From contig JALHOP010000002.1 of the NCBI GenBank assembly GCA_022842935.1, forward strand, positions 248,001-312,000: 64,000 bases of DNA, written 5' to 3'. The translations under genes were made by a program, and so were the position numbers. Every line of letters starts with the position of its first letter. Position 1 is the first letter of the stretch. A model generated the notes under the pieces. It did no database searches. It was not told the DNA's origin and saw only the letters and a program-made list of their open reading frames with translations. This DNA is from Myxococcota bacterium. Lineage in GTDB: Bacteria; Myxococcota; XYA12-FULL-58-9; JALHOP01. Shown one piece after another: positions 38,281 through 47,700 of the stretch.

Positions 38281-38705
38281 CCGGCCACCTCGCGTCCGAG
38301 GATCTTCTGCACCATCTGTTTCGAGAGCTGGTCGACCTGCGGGGTGAGCTGGCCGCGTGCTTCAGCTTCCGCTTTAGCGGTGCGCTCGCGGGCTTGCGCG
38401 ATCGCACGCGAGATGTCGCTGCGGGTCTCGGTCAAGATCTTGCGCTCATCTTCGCGGCCGGCGCCGCGCAGTGCTTCGCGCTCGCGTTGGGCGATGTCGC
38501 GCGCCTCGCGCAGGCGCGTTTGGTACGCCTCGATGTCGGCGTCACTCGCGGTGGTCAACCGGCCGGCTTCGTCTTTCAGGCCAACGACCTTGTGCTGACG
38601 TGCATCGAGCACACCGAGCAGCGGCTTGAAGAGAATGCCGTTCAAGCTCACCAGCAAGAACGTGAGGAGGGCGAACTGGGCGAGGAGTGTGACGTCTAAA
38701 TCCAT
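38277..38705 (-). CDS. F1F0 ATP synthase subunit b'
   Basis: 142 residues from the ATG complementary to 38703-38705 (MDLDVTLLAQFALLTFLLVS). The frame is open back to 38816, but those codons give a poor N-terminus before an obvious membrane helix. The rest is charged coiled coil. It is the second stalk subunit of a heterodimeric b/b' stator and the first gene of the operon. It overlaps atpF by four bases. Genes for a and c subunits are not upstream. Confidence 0.9.
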   Translation of the reverse strand: MDLDVTLLAQFALLTFLLVSLNGILFKPLLGVLDARQHKVVGLKDEAGRLTTASDADIEAYQTRLREARDIAQREREALRGAGREDERKILTETRSDISRAIAQARERTAKAEAEARGQLTPQVDQLSKQMVQKILGREVAG

Positions 38706-38839
38706 GCGATCCGACTTGAGAGGCTCTGGCCCCAAGAGCCCCCTGCCACCCGAAGGCGAAATACGGAGGCCCGCCGCGCGGGCCGAGAGGCATTCGCGTG
38801 ACCCGCTTTGGATCATGCGTAGGCCTCTGAAGCGCGCGC

Positions 38840-38868
38840 TATCTAACGTGCAGGTCCGGGGGCGTCAA
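38840..38868 (-). promoter_or_regulatory. Candidate promoter of the ATP synthase operon
   Basis: Reading the minus strand, TTGACG (38868-38863) is followed after 16-17 bases by the AT-rich TTAGATA (38846-38840). This is the only AT-rich patch of its kind in the 242-bp gap 38706-38947. The predicted leader to the b' start is about 130 bases. A GCCCT-CAAA-AGGGC hairpin also lies in the gap, further from the operon. Prediction only. Confidence 0.4.
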
Positions 38869-38947
38869 GCCGTGTCTGAGGCATTTCAACACGCGCGTCG
38901 CGGCGGCTTTTTTGGCCCTCAAAAGGGCGTGGGGCACGATCGGCGCG

Positions 38948-40108
38948 ATGCCCTCCTTTTCCCGTGCCCGAGCGCGACACGTTGTCGCTCATCAAGGCGA
39001 TACGCGACGCGCCGCCGGGCTCGGAGTGGGAGTTGGCTTGTTGCTCGTAGCAGGCCTCATAAGCTGCGCCGAGACCCAGGGCGACATTCGCAACAACATC
39101 AATCTGTACAGCGGCTTTCCGGAGCCTTCGCGCCCCCTCGAGCCGTCGAGACCCCTCGAGCCGTCCCGGCCGCTCGGCTTTCCCAAGGTCATCCTCATCT
39201 CCGAGCGCGGTGCGGGGGGCTCCGAGGACACGCTGCTCGCCTCTTTGACGCCAGGTCGACCACGGCAAACTCCCGACGCCGATCTGTCCGCTGTCCCGCC
39301 ACCCCAACCCGGCGAGATCGTCTCGATGGGGGTCGTGAAGCTGCCCGCGCTACCCGAGGGCTCCACCGAGGCTCAGAAGACCTTCCACGAGCAAGCAAGC
39401 CGCGCCGTCTTGCGCGTCGTCGAGCGCGACTTCGACGACCCCTCGATTTGCCAGGGCCTGCGCGAACAGCTCATCTCACGTCCCGAGCTCGCGTCGAGCC
39501 GCGCCGCCTGGGAACAGCTCCTGGTGGACGCGATCGCGCGCGCCAAAGCCTTGCAGCAGCTGTCGCCCGTTCTGCGTCTCACGCGACACGCGTACGCGAA
39601 CGCAAAGCGCGACCCGAAGGGATTCTACCGCGACATTGACCAGGCCTCGTGCCGCCAAGCCTTCGTCTTGCTGTTCGATGTCAACGTCGACGCTGTCGAC
39701 ATCGAGGTCACGGTGAATCCGCTCGAGCGGATGAAGCTGCGCGACATCGAAGCACTCTGCCGCGACAGCCACGACGCCGTGCTCTCCGAGCGCGTCTTCC
39801 CCGAAGCGTATGGGCCGCCGCCGCTGCGCAAGATGGTGCGCCGCATGTTCATGACCACGTACCCCGACGCCAACGTGAAGCGCGTCGTCATCAAGGACGG
39901 CTGGCGCGAGATGGACGGCGGTCGCCGCCGCGTGTTGCGCGCCGTGCTCGGCATTCAGCGTGCCAACGCGTTCCCGAACGATCCCTGCACCATGGAAGAG
40001 GTCACGTTGTCGCAAACCAAGTCGGGCCGGAGTTTCGAGTCGACCGAGTGTTGCGACATCCAAAGCGCGGTCGCGATTACGTGCGACCAAATCGAGCCAG
40101 ACAAATGA
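38948..40108 (+). CDS. Hypothetical secreted protein, probable lipoprotein, with EPSRPL repeats
   Basis: 386 residues from ATG 38948. The N-terminus has a basic tract and then GLGVGVGLLLVAGLISC, a hydrophobic segment ending in a lipobox-like LISC, so an outer-membrane lipoprotein is likely. An earlier ATG (38912) would add twelve residues. Soon after come three imperfect EPSRPL repeats (about 60-77). The rest is globular, with six or more cysteines and no recognised domain. It is coupled to the next gene by an ATGA overlap. Function unknown. Confidence 0.72.
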   Translation: MPSFSRARARHVVAHQGDTRRAAGLGVGVGLLLVAGLISCAETQGDIRNNINLYSGFPEPSRPLEPSRPLEPSRPLGFPKVILISERGAGGSEDTLLASLTPGRPRQTPDADLSAVPPPQPGEIVSMGVVKLPALPEGSTEAQKTFHEQASRAVLRVVERDFDDPSICQGLREQLISRPELASSRAAWEQLLVDAIARAKALQQLSPVLRLTRHAYANAKRDPKGFYRDIDQASCRQAFVLLFDVNVDAVDIEVTVNPLERMKLRDIEALCRDSHDAVLSERVFPEAYGPPPLRKMVRRMFMTTYPDANVKRVVIKDGWREMDGGRRRVLRAVLGIQRANAFPNDPCTMEEVTLSQTKSGRSFESTECCDIQSAVAITCDQIEPDK

Positions 40109-40704
40109 AGAACCTACTCTCGCTGGCGACCGTCGCCGGTATCCTCCTCGGCTTGGTGACTACGGCTTCGGCCGAGGACACGGCGCCGTCGCTACTGGCG
40201 ACCACTCCTGTGTCTTCTTCAGCGGATGACGGGCGGAGTCCAATCGACGCTGTCGTTGGCCACTTGGGCCTCGGCTACTTCACCGGCGACGCACCGCTCG
40301 GTCTACGCTACTGGTGGAACCGCGAAAACGGCTTCGACATCAACGGCACCATCAATTTCGCGTCGAGCGGCGTCGATTCGGGGCGCTACGGGCTCGAGCT
40401 GGGCTACGTTCGCGCGCTCGCGCACTACCACTATTCGGTCGTCTTCGCGCGAGCCGGCATTGGCGCGCGGTATACCAAACCGGGTGGAGGCAGCTCGTCG
40501 CGTACGGACGGCGTCGCTAGCGCCTTCATCGGTGCCGAGCTCTTCTTGGGTGCCTTCGGCTTTCCCAACGTGAGCCTGCAGGGTGGTTACGGCATCCAAG
40601 CGAACTACGTGAACCTGGGCGGCGGCTCGCTCTCGGTAAGCAGCGTCGATGGCGGTCTTTCGGTGGTCAACGCTGGCAACGTCGGTTTCCACATCTACTG
40701 GTGA
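40105..40704 (+). CDS. Outer-membrane beta-barrel-like protein
   Basis: 199 residues from ATG 40105, which overlaps the upstream stop (ATGA). A clear Sec signal peptide (MKNLLSLATVAGILLGLVTT, cleavage near ASAED) is followed by alternating hydrophobic and polar strands rich in Gly and aromatic residues (for example LGLRYWWNRENGFDINGTIN). The protein ends in ...GFHIYW with a C-terminal aromatic, typical of barrels inserted by the BAM machinery. The longer frame back to 39649 is out-of-frame reading of the previous gene. Probably a small porin-like or structural protein. Confidence 0.75.
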   Translation: MKNLLSLATVAGILLGLVTTASAEDTAPSLLATTPVSSSADDGRSPIDAVVGHLGLGYFTGDAPLGLRYWWNRENGFDINGTINFASSGVDSGRYGLELGYVRALAHYHYSVVFARAGIGARYTKPGGGSSSRTDGVASAFIGAELFLGAFGFPNVSLQGGYGIQANYVNLGGGSLSVSSVDGGLSVVNAGNVGFHIYW

Positions 40705-40712
40705 GCACAGTC

Positions 40713-42344
40713 ATGAAGAAATCGATCTACTTGCTTGGCTGCTTTACGTTCATCGCCTTCGTGACCGCTATCGCGAGCTGCGATGGTTTGAACAATGAGT
40801 GTTTGGACGGGCTCGACAACGACGCAGACGGTCTCGTCGACGCATCCGACCCCGCATGCATCATGAATCAGCAAATCGCGGCGCAGCGGGCGGCAAATTG
40901 CTTGCCAGACCAGGCAGGCATTCCTTACGACAATCCAGCCTGCGCGGCTCTTCAGGGGGCGAGTGAGTCGGACGACCCGGCTTGTTCGGACGGCGACGAC
41001 AACGACGGGGACGGGGTTGCGGACTTTCCCGGCGACCCAGGCTGCACCTCGGCGATCGACACGAACGAAACCAATGGCGAGTGCGCCGACGGCATCGACA
41101 ACGACGGCAATGGGTTGCGCGATCGCCAAGACTTCGGCTGCGCGGACCCCGTCACCCACAACTACGATCCGCGGCGCACCACCGAGCGGTCCCCGTTCGC
41201 GTGTTCGGACGGTATCGACAACGACGTCGACGCAGCGCTGGACTATCCGCGCGACGTTGGCTGCTCCGATCCTTTCGACGACGACGAGCGCAATCCGGAA
41301 TGTTCGGACGGCATCGACAACGACGGAGATGGGCGCATCGACATCGGCAACGACCCGGACTGCAGCTCCGGTGGCGACGACCGTGAGCTCGCAGGAGCTT
41401 GTAACGACAGGGTCGACAATGACGGAGATGGCCAAGTCGACTTTCCGAATGACCGCGGCTGCGTGTCGATTTTCGCGGACGACGAGCGCAACAAAGCGTG
41501 TTCCGATGGCATCGACAACGACGGAGACAAGCGCGTCGACGCGGCCGACCCCGGCTGTCTGAACGCCGCCGACGATAGCGAATCACCTGACCCACAATGC
41601 AGCGACCTGACCGACAACGACGGCGACGGGCGCGTCGACAGCACCGATGAGGACTGCGACGGAATCTATGACGAAACCGAAGGTCGCCGAGGCTGCAGCG
41701 ACGGGCGCGACAACGACGCCGATGGCCGAATCGACATGGCTGATCTCGGCTGCAACGATTGGGACGACGACGACGAAACGGACGAGCCGGCCTGCTCGGA
41801 CGGCCGTGACAACGACGGTGACGGCAACACGGACTTTCCCCGAGACGTGAGCTGTCTGTCGGCCGACGGGACGAGTGAGGGGGGTGTTGGAAACTGCGCT
41901 GACAACATCGACAACGATGACGATGGCTTGCTCGATGGGGCCGTTGGCGCAACCACGGCATTCAGCGACCCAGCGTGTGTGCTTGGCTTCGACTTCGAAG
42001 ACCTCGACCCTGCATGTGCCGATCAAGTCGACAACGACTCGGACGGCCTCGTCGACACCGCCGATCCCGGATGCCGCGGCAGCAACCGCGGGCGTTCGGA
42101 GGTGAACCCCCAGTGCTCCGACGGCATCGACAATGACGAAGATGGGCAAATCGACGCCGCCGACACGGCATGCCAGGGCAGCACCCCGACAACCTATGGT
42201 CTCACGGAATTCTCGTCGTCTTTCCAGTGCTCTGACGGCGTCGACAACGACCCAACCAACGCTGATGGCATCGACTACAGCCCAATCAACGGGGCCGGAG
42301 ATCCTCAATGCACCAGCGCGACCGACAACAGTGAAGCCACGTAA
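40713..42344 (+). CDS. Lipoprotein with 14 Cys/Asp-rich 'CSDGIDNDGDG' repeats
   Basis: 543 residues from ATG 40713. A GTG at 40701 overlapping the upstream stop would add MSTV and couple the genes. MKKSIYLLGCFTFIAFVTAI ends in the lipobox IASC. The mature part is almost entirely 14 repeats of about 35-40 residues with the pattern C-(S/A)-D-x-x-DND-x-DG-x-x-D-x-(x)-D-x-x-C. The Asp spacing suggests calcium binding as in EF-hand-like or thrombospondin type 3 repeats, and the paired Cys suggest one disulfide per repeat. It is probably a long, rigid, calcium-stabilised surface rod. Confidence 0.85.
   Translation: MKKSIYLLGCFTFIAFVTAIASCDGLNNECLDGLDNDADGLVDASDPACIMNQQIAAQRAANCLPDQAGIPYDNPACAALQGASESDDPACSDGDDNDGDGVADFPGDPGCTSAIDTNETNGECADGIDNDGNGLRDRQDFGCADPVTHNYDPRRTTERSPFACSDGIDNDVDAALDYPRDVGCSDPFDDDERNPECSDGIDNDGDGRIDIGNDPDCSSGGDDRELAGACNDRVDNDGDGQVDFPNDRGCVSIFADDERNKACSDGIDNDGDKRVDAADPGCLNAADDSESPDPQCSDLTDNDGDGRVDSTDEDCDGIYDETEGRRGCSDGRDNDADGRIDMADLGCNDWDDDDETDEPACSDGRDNDGDGNTDFPRDVSCLSADGTSEGGVGNCADNIDNDDDGLLDGAVGATTAFSDPACVLGFDFEDLDPACADQVDNDSDGLVDTADPGCRGSNRGRSEVNPQCSDGIDNDEDGQIDAADTACQGSTPTTYGLTEFSSSFQCSDGVDNDPTNADGIDYSPINGAGDPQCTSATDNSEAT
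40795..42327 (+). repeat. Degenerate coding repeat array (14 units)
   Basis: DNA encoding the 14 Cys/Asp units of the lipoprotein. Unit length varies (about 100-130 bases), and the most constant piece is the stretch coding GIDNDGDG (gacggcatcgacaacgac-like). High GC and the repeated GAC codons produce many open shadow frames on both strands. Confidence 0.75.
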
Positions 42345-42413
42345 GGGCGCAACATAGCGGCGGCCTGCCGCAGCGTCATCGTTGGCGGCAAGCCGCGGCT
42401 CCGTAGGGCGCGT

Positions 42414-43415
42414 ATGTTCGCCATGTTGAGCCGCATTCCGCTCTCCCGGCCTTCCCTCAACGCCCTCCCGCTCGAGCGCTCCAACGAGCCGCTCACGCGA
42501 CGTGGTCGTCTCGACTTTCAGCCAGAGCTGCGACGCTTGTCGGATACCCGGCAGGCTCCGCAGGCGGGTATTCGCGTGGTCTTGCCCGTCGAAGAGCGCG
42601 CCGGTGCCGCGACGGCGACTGTTGGCGGCGCTCCCGCAACAACCATGGACAACGGCACTGCCATCGAAGCGTCCGCGATCGCCGCCATGGTCGCGCAGCT
42701 AGGCGACGCGTCCCGCGTAACCGATGCCTCGCTCGCCGGATCTGTCCAGCATGCCCTTTCGACCCTCGCGTCGGTGTACCGCAGCGAAACGTACGGCGCG
42801 GTCTACGAGGCCATCAAGCACTGGATGACGGTAGCGAGCGGCATCTTGCGACCTTCGGTGCCCACGGGCGCATCGACGAGCACACCGGCGGGGTCGACCA
42901 CCACGCCGGGCGCGAGCTCCGGGCACTCTGGGAACAGCTTGGCCGGAACATCAGTGCCTTACGAGCAGCTCCCTGCACGCATGCAGGGTGGCATCTCGTC
43001 GGGCAACGGCATGCCGGTCATCATCGTGCGCGATGCCAGCGAGCTTGCCTCTCTGCCGATGTGGGCAGGCATGCACCCTGCAGCCGCGCAGAACTACCAT
43101 GACCGCCTCGCTGACGCGCTCCGCAACGAATCTGGCTCTGTGATGGGCTTCGCCGGCTACGAGATCGAGGTGGTCGGCACGAACGGGGTCGAGCGCAGCA
43201 GCACCCCAGCTACACCCGCGAAGCCGTGGGTCACCAACGCCGAGATCGCTGCCTTCGTGAAGGCCAATCTCGACTCACCCAGCCGCATCGCCAGCGCCAT
43301 GCGCGAGTATGGCGTCTCCTTCAACCGTATCGAGGAAGCGACCGGTTACACCCGCAAGGAGATCGTCGACTACGTGATGGCCTCGAGCTGCCAAGAGCTC
43401 ATCGCGCTGCTCTAA
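42414..43415 (+). CDS. Hypothetical protein, no signal peptide, C-terminal helical domain
   Basis: 333 residues; ATG 42414 or ATG 42423. The first 60 residues are Arg/Pro-rich and probably disordered (LERSNEPLTRRGRLDFQPEL). About 85-150 is helical. A Ser/Thr/Gly/Pro linker follows (about 150-185), then a globular part and a C-terminal helical segment, RIASAMREYGVSFNRIEEAT then GYTRKEIVDYVMASS. The last looks like a small helix-turn-helix-type domain, but DNA contact is not established. No family recognised. It lies on its own between the repeat lipoprotein and a convergent gene. Confidence 0.6.
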   Translation: MFAMLSRIPLSRPSLNALPLERSNEPLTRRGRLDFQPELRRLSDTRQAPQAGIRVVLPVEERAGAATATVGGAPATTMDNGTAIEASAIAAMVAQLGDASRVTDASLAGSVQHALSTLASVYRSETYGAVYEAIKHWMTVASGILRPSVPTGASTSTPAGSTTTPGASSGHSGNSLAGTSVPYEQLPARMQGGISSGNGMPVIIVRDASELASLPMWAGMHPAAAQNYHDRLADALRNESGSVMGFAGYEIEVVGTNGVERSSTPATPAKPWVTNAEIAAFVKANLDSPSRIASAMREYGVSFNRIEEATGYTRKEIVDYVMASSCQELIALL

Positions 43416-43460
43416 GGTTAGAGGAGCGCAAGGCGTGTAGTCATACATCGGCACGGGCCG

Positions 43461-44735
43461 CTAGAACCGCAACTGGAACCCTAGCGTCTGTGTACCGAGC
43501 TCACTGCGCCCGCTCACGAGTCGCAATGGCGGGCTCGAGCGCACAACCCGCGTCGAAGGCACGATCTCGTAACGGTCCGGGTCGTCACCGCGCGACCAGA
43601 GCACGATGCTGGTGGTGACACAGGCGACGCCGACTCCTGCCGCCACCAGCGTCAACACGTCGATAGTCGCGACCGTCCGCTCGCGCTTGTCGAGGTCGTC
43701 TTGGACGCTCGCGGGACGAACGTCGCCCCCATTGTAGGCCTCGATGTCGCGGTTGAGCGCGTCGGCCTTCTGGCGTCCCACGAAGTACAACGCCGCACCG
43801 CCCCCCAGAGCCGCGATGCCGGTTCCTAGCGTGACGTACGCGGCGCGACGCACGAAGCGCGCATGGTTGGTGTAGTCGCGCTTCCACTCGTCCGAGGGCA
43901 ACAACGTCACCGTGTGCGCAAGCTGCTTCTCGCGCTCGACCATCACGTCTTCGCGCGAGACGATGAAGCCCTGCTTCTCGACTTCGAGCCGGTGGGCGCC
44001 TTCGGCTAGTGTCACCGGCGCGCCGAGGGGAGACACGCCTATCAGCGAGCCGTCGATGGAGATACTCGCCCCCTCTTCATTGACGATGATGGCGAGCTGT
44101 CCCTGACGTTCCGCCAAGACGTCCCGCACCAACAGCTTCGCGGCAGCCGTCGCTTCGGGGAAGAGACCATCCGTGCCGCCCTGGTAGGGCCGGGACACGC
44201 GCCCGTCGACACGTGCAGCGTCGACCCGCAAAAGCTGGAGCTGCAGCACGTACACGTCGCCCGCAAGCGTAAGGCTGCCGGTGACGAGATAGTCCGCGCC
44301 AGAGGCTGTGCCGATCTCAGCGAGGCAGGACGGATCCGAGCAGCCAAGCATCTGGCGCATCGCCGCGTGCTCGACGACGCGCTGCACGTCAGTGCTGCTT
44401 GCCACCGCAAATGGCCCCATCTGCGCGAGCGCCTCCGAGACCGTCTGCGTGAGGCCGTCGACGAGGACCGGGTCGACATTCGAGCTGCCGCTAAAGCGGA
44501 CGGTCATGAGCTTTAGCTTTTGCGTATCGACGAAGACTTCGGGTTGTGGTGGAGGCGGCGATTCGACGATGCGTGGCTGCTCGGGGATGGTCGGCAGCGG
44601 TTTGTAGGGCTCGCGCTTCTGCACAGAGGTCTTCGCGGGCCGCCCTTTCTTCTTGCCACCCTTTTTCTTCTTGGCAGCGTCGGCTGGGCCGGCAAGCAAG
44701 AGCGCTGCGAGGATGAGGAGCAGTAGACGCTTCAT
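43461..44735 (-). CDS. PEGA-domain protein with signal peptide
   Basis: 424 residues from the ATG at 44735 (MKRLLLLILAALLLAGPADA, a Sec signal). It is followed by a Lys-rich tract (KKKKGGKKKGRPAK) and a proline-rich linker. Residues of about 75-200 may be a TolB-N-like or CsgG-like domain (DTQKLKLMTVRFSGSSNVDP). A PEGA domain sits at about 210-280 (SISIDGSLIGVSPLGAPVTL, then EVEKQGF). Two hydrophobic segments follow at about 295-320 and 350-375. PEGA proteins are common in myxobacterial envelopes. It overlaps the RCC1 lipoprotein stop by four bases. Confidence 0.82.
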   Translation of the reverse strand: MKRLLLLILAALLLAGPADAAKKKKGGKKKGRPAKTSVQKREPYKPLPTIPEQPRIVESPPPPQPEVFVDTQKLKLMTVRFSGSSNVDPVLVDGLTQTVSEALAQMGPFAVASSTDVQRVVEHAAMRQMLGCSDPSCLAEIGTASGADYLVTGSLTLAGDVYVLQLQLLRVDAARVDGRVSRPYQGGTDGLFPEATAAAKLLVRDVLAERQGQLAIIVNEEGASISIDGSLIGVSPLGAPVTLAEGAHRLEVEKQGFIVSREDVMVEREKQLAHTVTLLPSDEWKRDYTNHARFVRRAAYVTLGTGIAALGGGAALYFVGRQKADALNRDIEAYNGGDVRPASVQDDLDKRERTVATIDVLTLVAAGVGVACVTTSIVLWSRGDDPDRYEIVPSTRVVRSSPPLRLVSGRSELGTQTLGFQLRF

Positions 44736-47700
44736 GGGACAGCCACCGAAAGGATCTGACACGACCGCGTGTCCCCCACATCGTTCGGCACGCAGGTGGT
44801 GAAGTCGCCCGAAGCGCAGCTTGGCATCGCCGAGCAGACCCAGCCAGTGTCGTCCGCCGAGCCGGTCTCACGCGAGTTGCTGTAGCCCCAGCAACGAATG
44901 CTCCCGTCGGCGCTCACCGAACACGTCGTGGCATCGAGAGCCGACAAAGCGACTGCGTCGGTGTATGGGGTCGAGCAGGCCGAGTTGCATGTGGTGCTGC
45001 AGGCAAGCACGCTATCGCGCGTTCGTGCATTGTCGAAATCAGGCTCGTCGAAGTTGCGACCGAGCTGGCCCCAATAGTTTTCGCCCCAGCACGACACCGC
45101 GCCGCTCCGCTCGAGCACACAGGTGTAGCGATAGCCTGGAGCGACATCGACGATATCGGTGAGCGCGGTGCAAGGCGGCGGTCCGTCGCAGACTGGCAGC
45201 GCGCTGTTGCGCTGGCGGGCCGAGAAGCAGGTCGTCACCTGCGAAGCTCCAAGCTCACCGCACTCGTCGAGTCCCCAGCACATGGCCCCACCGTCGGTGC
45301 CAATGGCGCATGCATGGTACTTCCCAACGCGAAGGGCGATGCGATTGGTGATAGGCACACAGATGCCTGAGCTCGCATCGCAGACGCGGCGAGGCACGAC
45401 CTCGCTGGTCACATTGGTGCCGGTGCCCAGGCGGCCGAAGATGTTGTTGCCGAAACACTGCACCCCGCCCGATCGCGTCAGCACACACGTGTAGTCACGG
45501 CCCGCCCCCACCTCGGCGACGTCCGTCAGCGGTTGGCAGCTCTCGTCGCGACACACCCGGTGCGGCTGCGGAACGGCGTCGTGGCCGAAAAAATGGTTGT
45601 ATTCGTTGCCGAGGGGCGCATCACAGGCGGCAGATACGTTGCGCCCGAGCTCACCGCAGTCTTCGCCGCCCCAGCACCAAGCCTCTCCAGCTGCTGTCAC
45701 GGCGCATACGTGGTGGCTACCGACCGAGACCGAAATAGCATCGGTGAATGACGCGCAGGTCGACCCGGTGCCAGCGACACACACAGGCCTCGCAAAGCCG
45801 CGCATGTCACCCCACCCTGCGCTGCTCAACCCCAGCTCGCCGCTGTAGTTGTTACCCCAGCACCAGACGCTGCCGTCCACACGAACCGCGCAGGCGGTCC
45901 GCAACCCGGCTTGCACCATGCGGACGCCAGTCAGCAGCGCAGCGTCAGCACCGGTGCCAATCAGCACCTCGCCTGCGTCACGTGCCGTGGCAGGGATTGG
46001 TACCGCGATCTGACCGACGTCGTTTTCACCCCAGCAGTACATACCATCATCCGTTAAAGCGCACCCAAACCGGTACCCGACGGTGACCAGGCTCGCGACG
46101 GGGATTCGGTCGCAGCTCACACCGCCACCGTCACGGCAAACGACCACCGGTTCATGCGGCACCGGTGGACTCTCCAAGTTGCCGCTGCCCGGATAGGCGC
46201 CCCAGCACACCGAACGACCATCGGCGAGCGCGGCGCACGACAGATCTTCGCCAGTCGAGAGACTCGTGACGCCGGTCAGACGCGGGCAGCTCGGAGAGGT
46301 TCCGCTCGCGCAGACGGGGGTCGCGACATCGAAGTCCGTTGGAGCGTTGGTCACCTGGTAGACACTGTTGTCGCCCCAACAATAGGCTTCGCGCCCCGCA
46401 CCGACGATCGCGCAGGCGTGTTGCCATGCGAGGTCGAGGGAAACGACCCCGGTGAGCACGGTGGTGCAAACACCGCCGCTACCGGCGGTGCACACGGGCG
46501 ATGGCAACGCCGATGCCGTACCACCAGAGGCAGTCCCGAGCTGACCCTCGCTGTTGTTGCCCCAACACACGACGGTCTGATCCGACTTGCGTGCGCAAAC
46601 GAACGCGTAGCCGACCTCGATCTCGACCACGTCGTCGAGCGTGTCGGTACACGCGGTGCCGTTGTGACTCACGCACACGGGGACTGGGTTTGCGCTCTGG
46701 GAGATGGGCGAGGCTGAATTGTCGACACCGAAAACACCGACGTTGTTCTGACCCCAGCACCAAACCTGTCCGCCACTTCTGGCGCAGGCCGTGTCTTCGC
46801 CGACTGAAACTTCTTGGGCGATGAAGCGCGGGCATGCGAAGCCGCTGCCGCTCGAGCATACCGGTTGTGGCGGATGGTAGTTGCCGGGGGCATCGAGGGT
46901 GTCACCCCAGCACCAGACTTCACCACCGGCCGCTATCGCGCACGTCGCGAGCTCTCCCACCGAGACCTGCGTGACGCCCGTAAGGGGCGCATTGCACGTC
47001 TCGTTGCCGCAGACTTCGACTGGACGATCGCTGGTCGTCGTGGATGCCGTGCCATTCATCAAGTACGAACCGTTGCCCCAACACCAGACGTGCCCGTCGC
47101 TAGTGATGGCGCAGGCGTTCTCGTCGCCAGCGCTCACGGTCACGGGCCGGAAAGGCTGGTCAGCGCAGGTTCCTGGCTGGCCGGGCGCACACGGGCGTAC
47201 CGCCCCGAGCAGGCTGTCGGTGGCACCGCGTCCGAGCTGCCCCCATGCATCATCACCCCAACACGAAACTCCGCCGCTCGCGGTGACGTGACACGCGAAG
47301 TCGTTACCCATGGCGATGCTCGCGGGCGGGGTCTCTGTGCAGTTGCCACACCGTTGCTGGATGGGCTGATAGCCCTCACCTCTGAGCTCTTCTCCCGACG
47401 CCTGGCGGTAGAGCGAGCGTCCCTGCGCTTCTTGGCTTACGAGCAATGTACGCGATAGCGTTGCCTGGCCACCCGCTGAGTCATCAACTGTCCACGCGGT
47501 CTCGAGCGACCCGTTGGTGGTCGGATCGACGGGTCCGCTGAAACCGTTCGCGCTGCCCGGGGTCTCGACGCCGGCGATGGTTCCAATCGCGGACGCAAAC
47601 GACGCCCCGGAGTCGTAGGTTGCCTCGCCGAAGGCCTGCAGCGTGCATTGTGCGTCGAGCGTCGGTGGATCGGTCCAGACTAGCGTGGCCGGCGTCACCG

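Noticed and set aside
38926-38948. Factor-independent terminator (GCCCT-CAAA-AGGGC hairpin with T6)
   Set aside because: The T-run precedes the hairpin on the plus strand, and the minus strand has A residues after it, so neither orientation fits a terminator.
40795-42327. Possible CRISPR-like or non-coding repeat array
   Set aside because: Units vary in length, lie in frame and encode a regular Cys/Asp pattern; there are no identical direct repeats with spacers.
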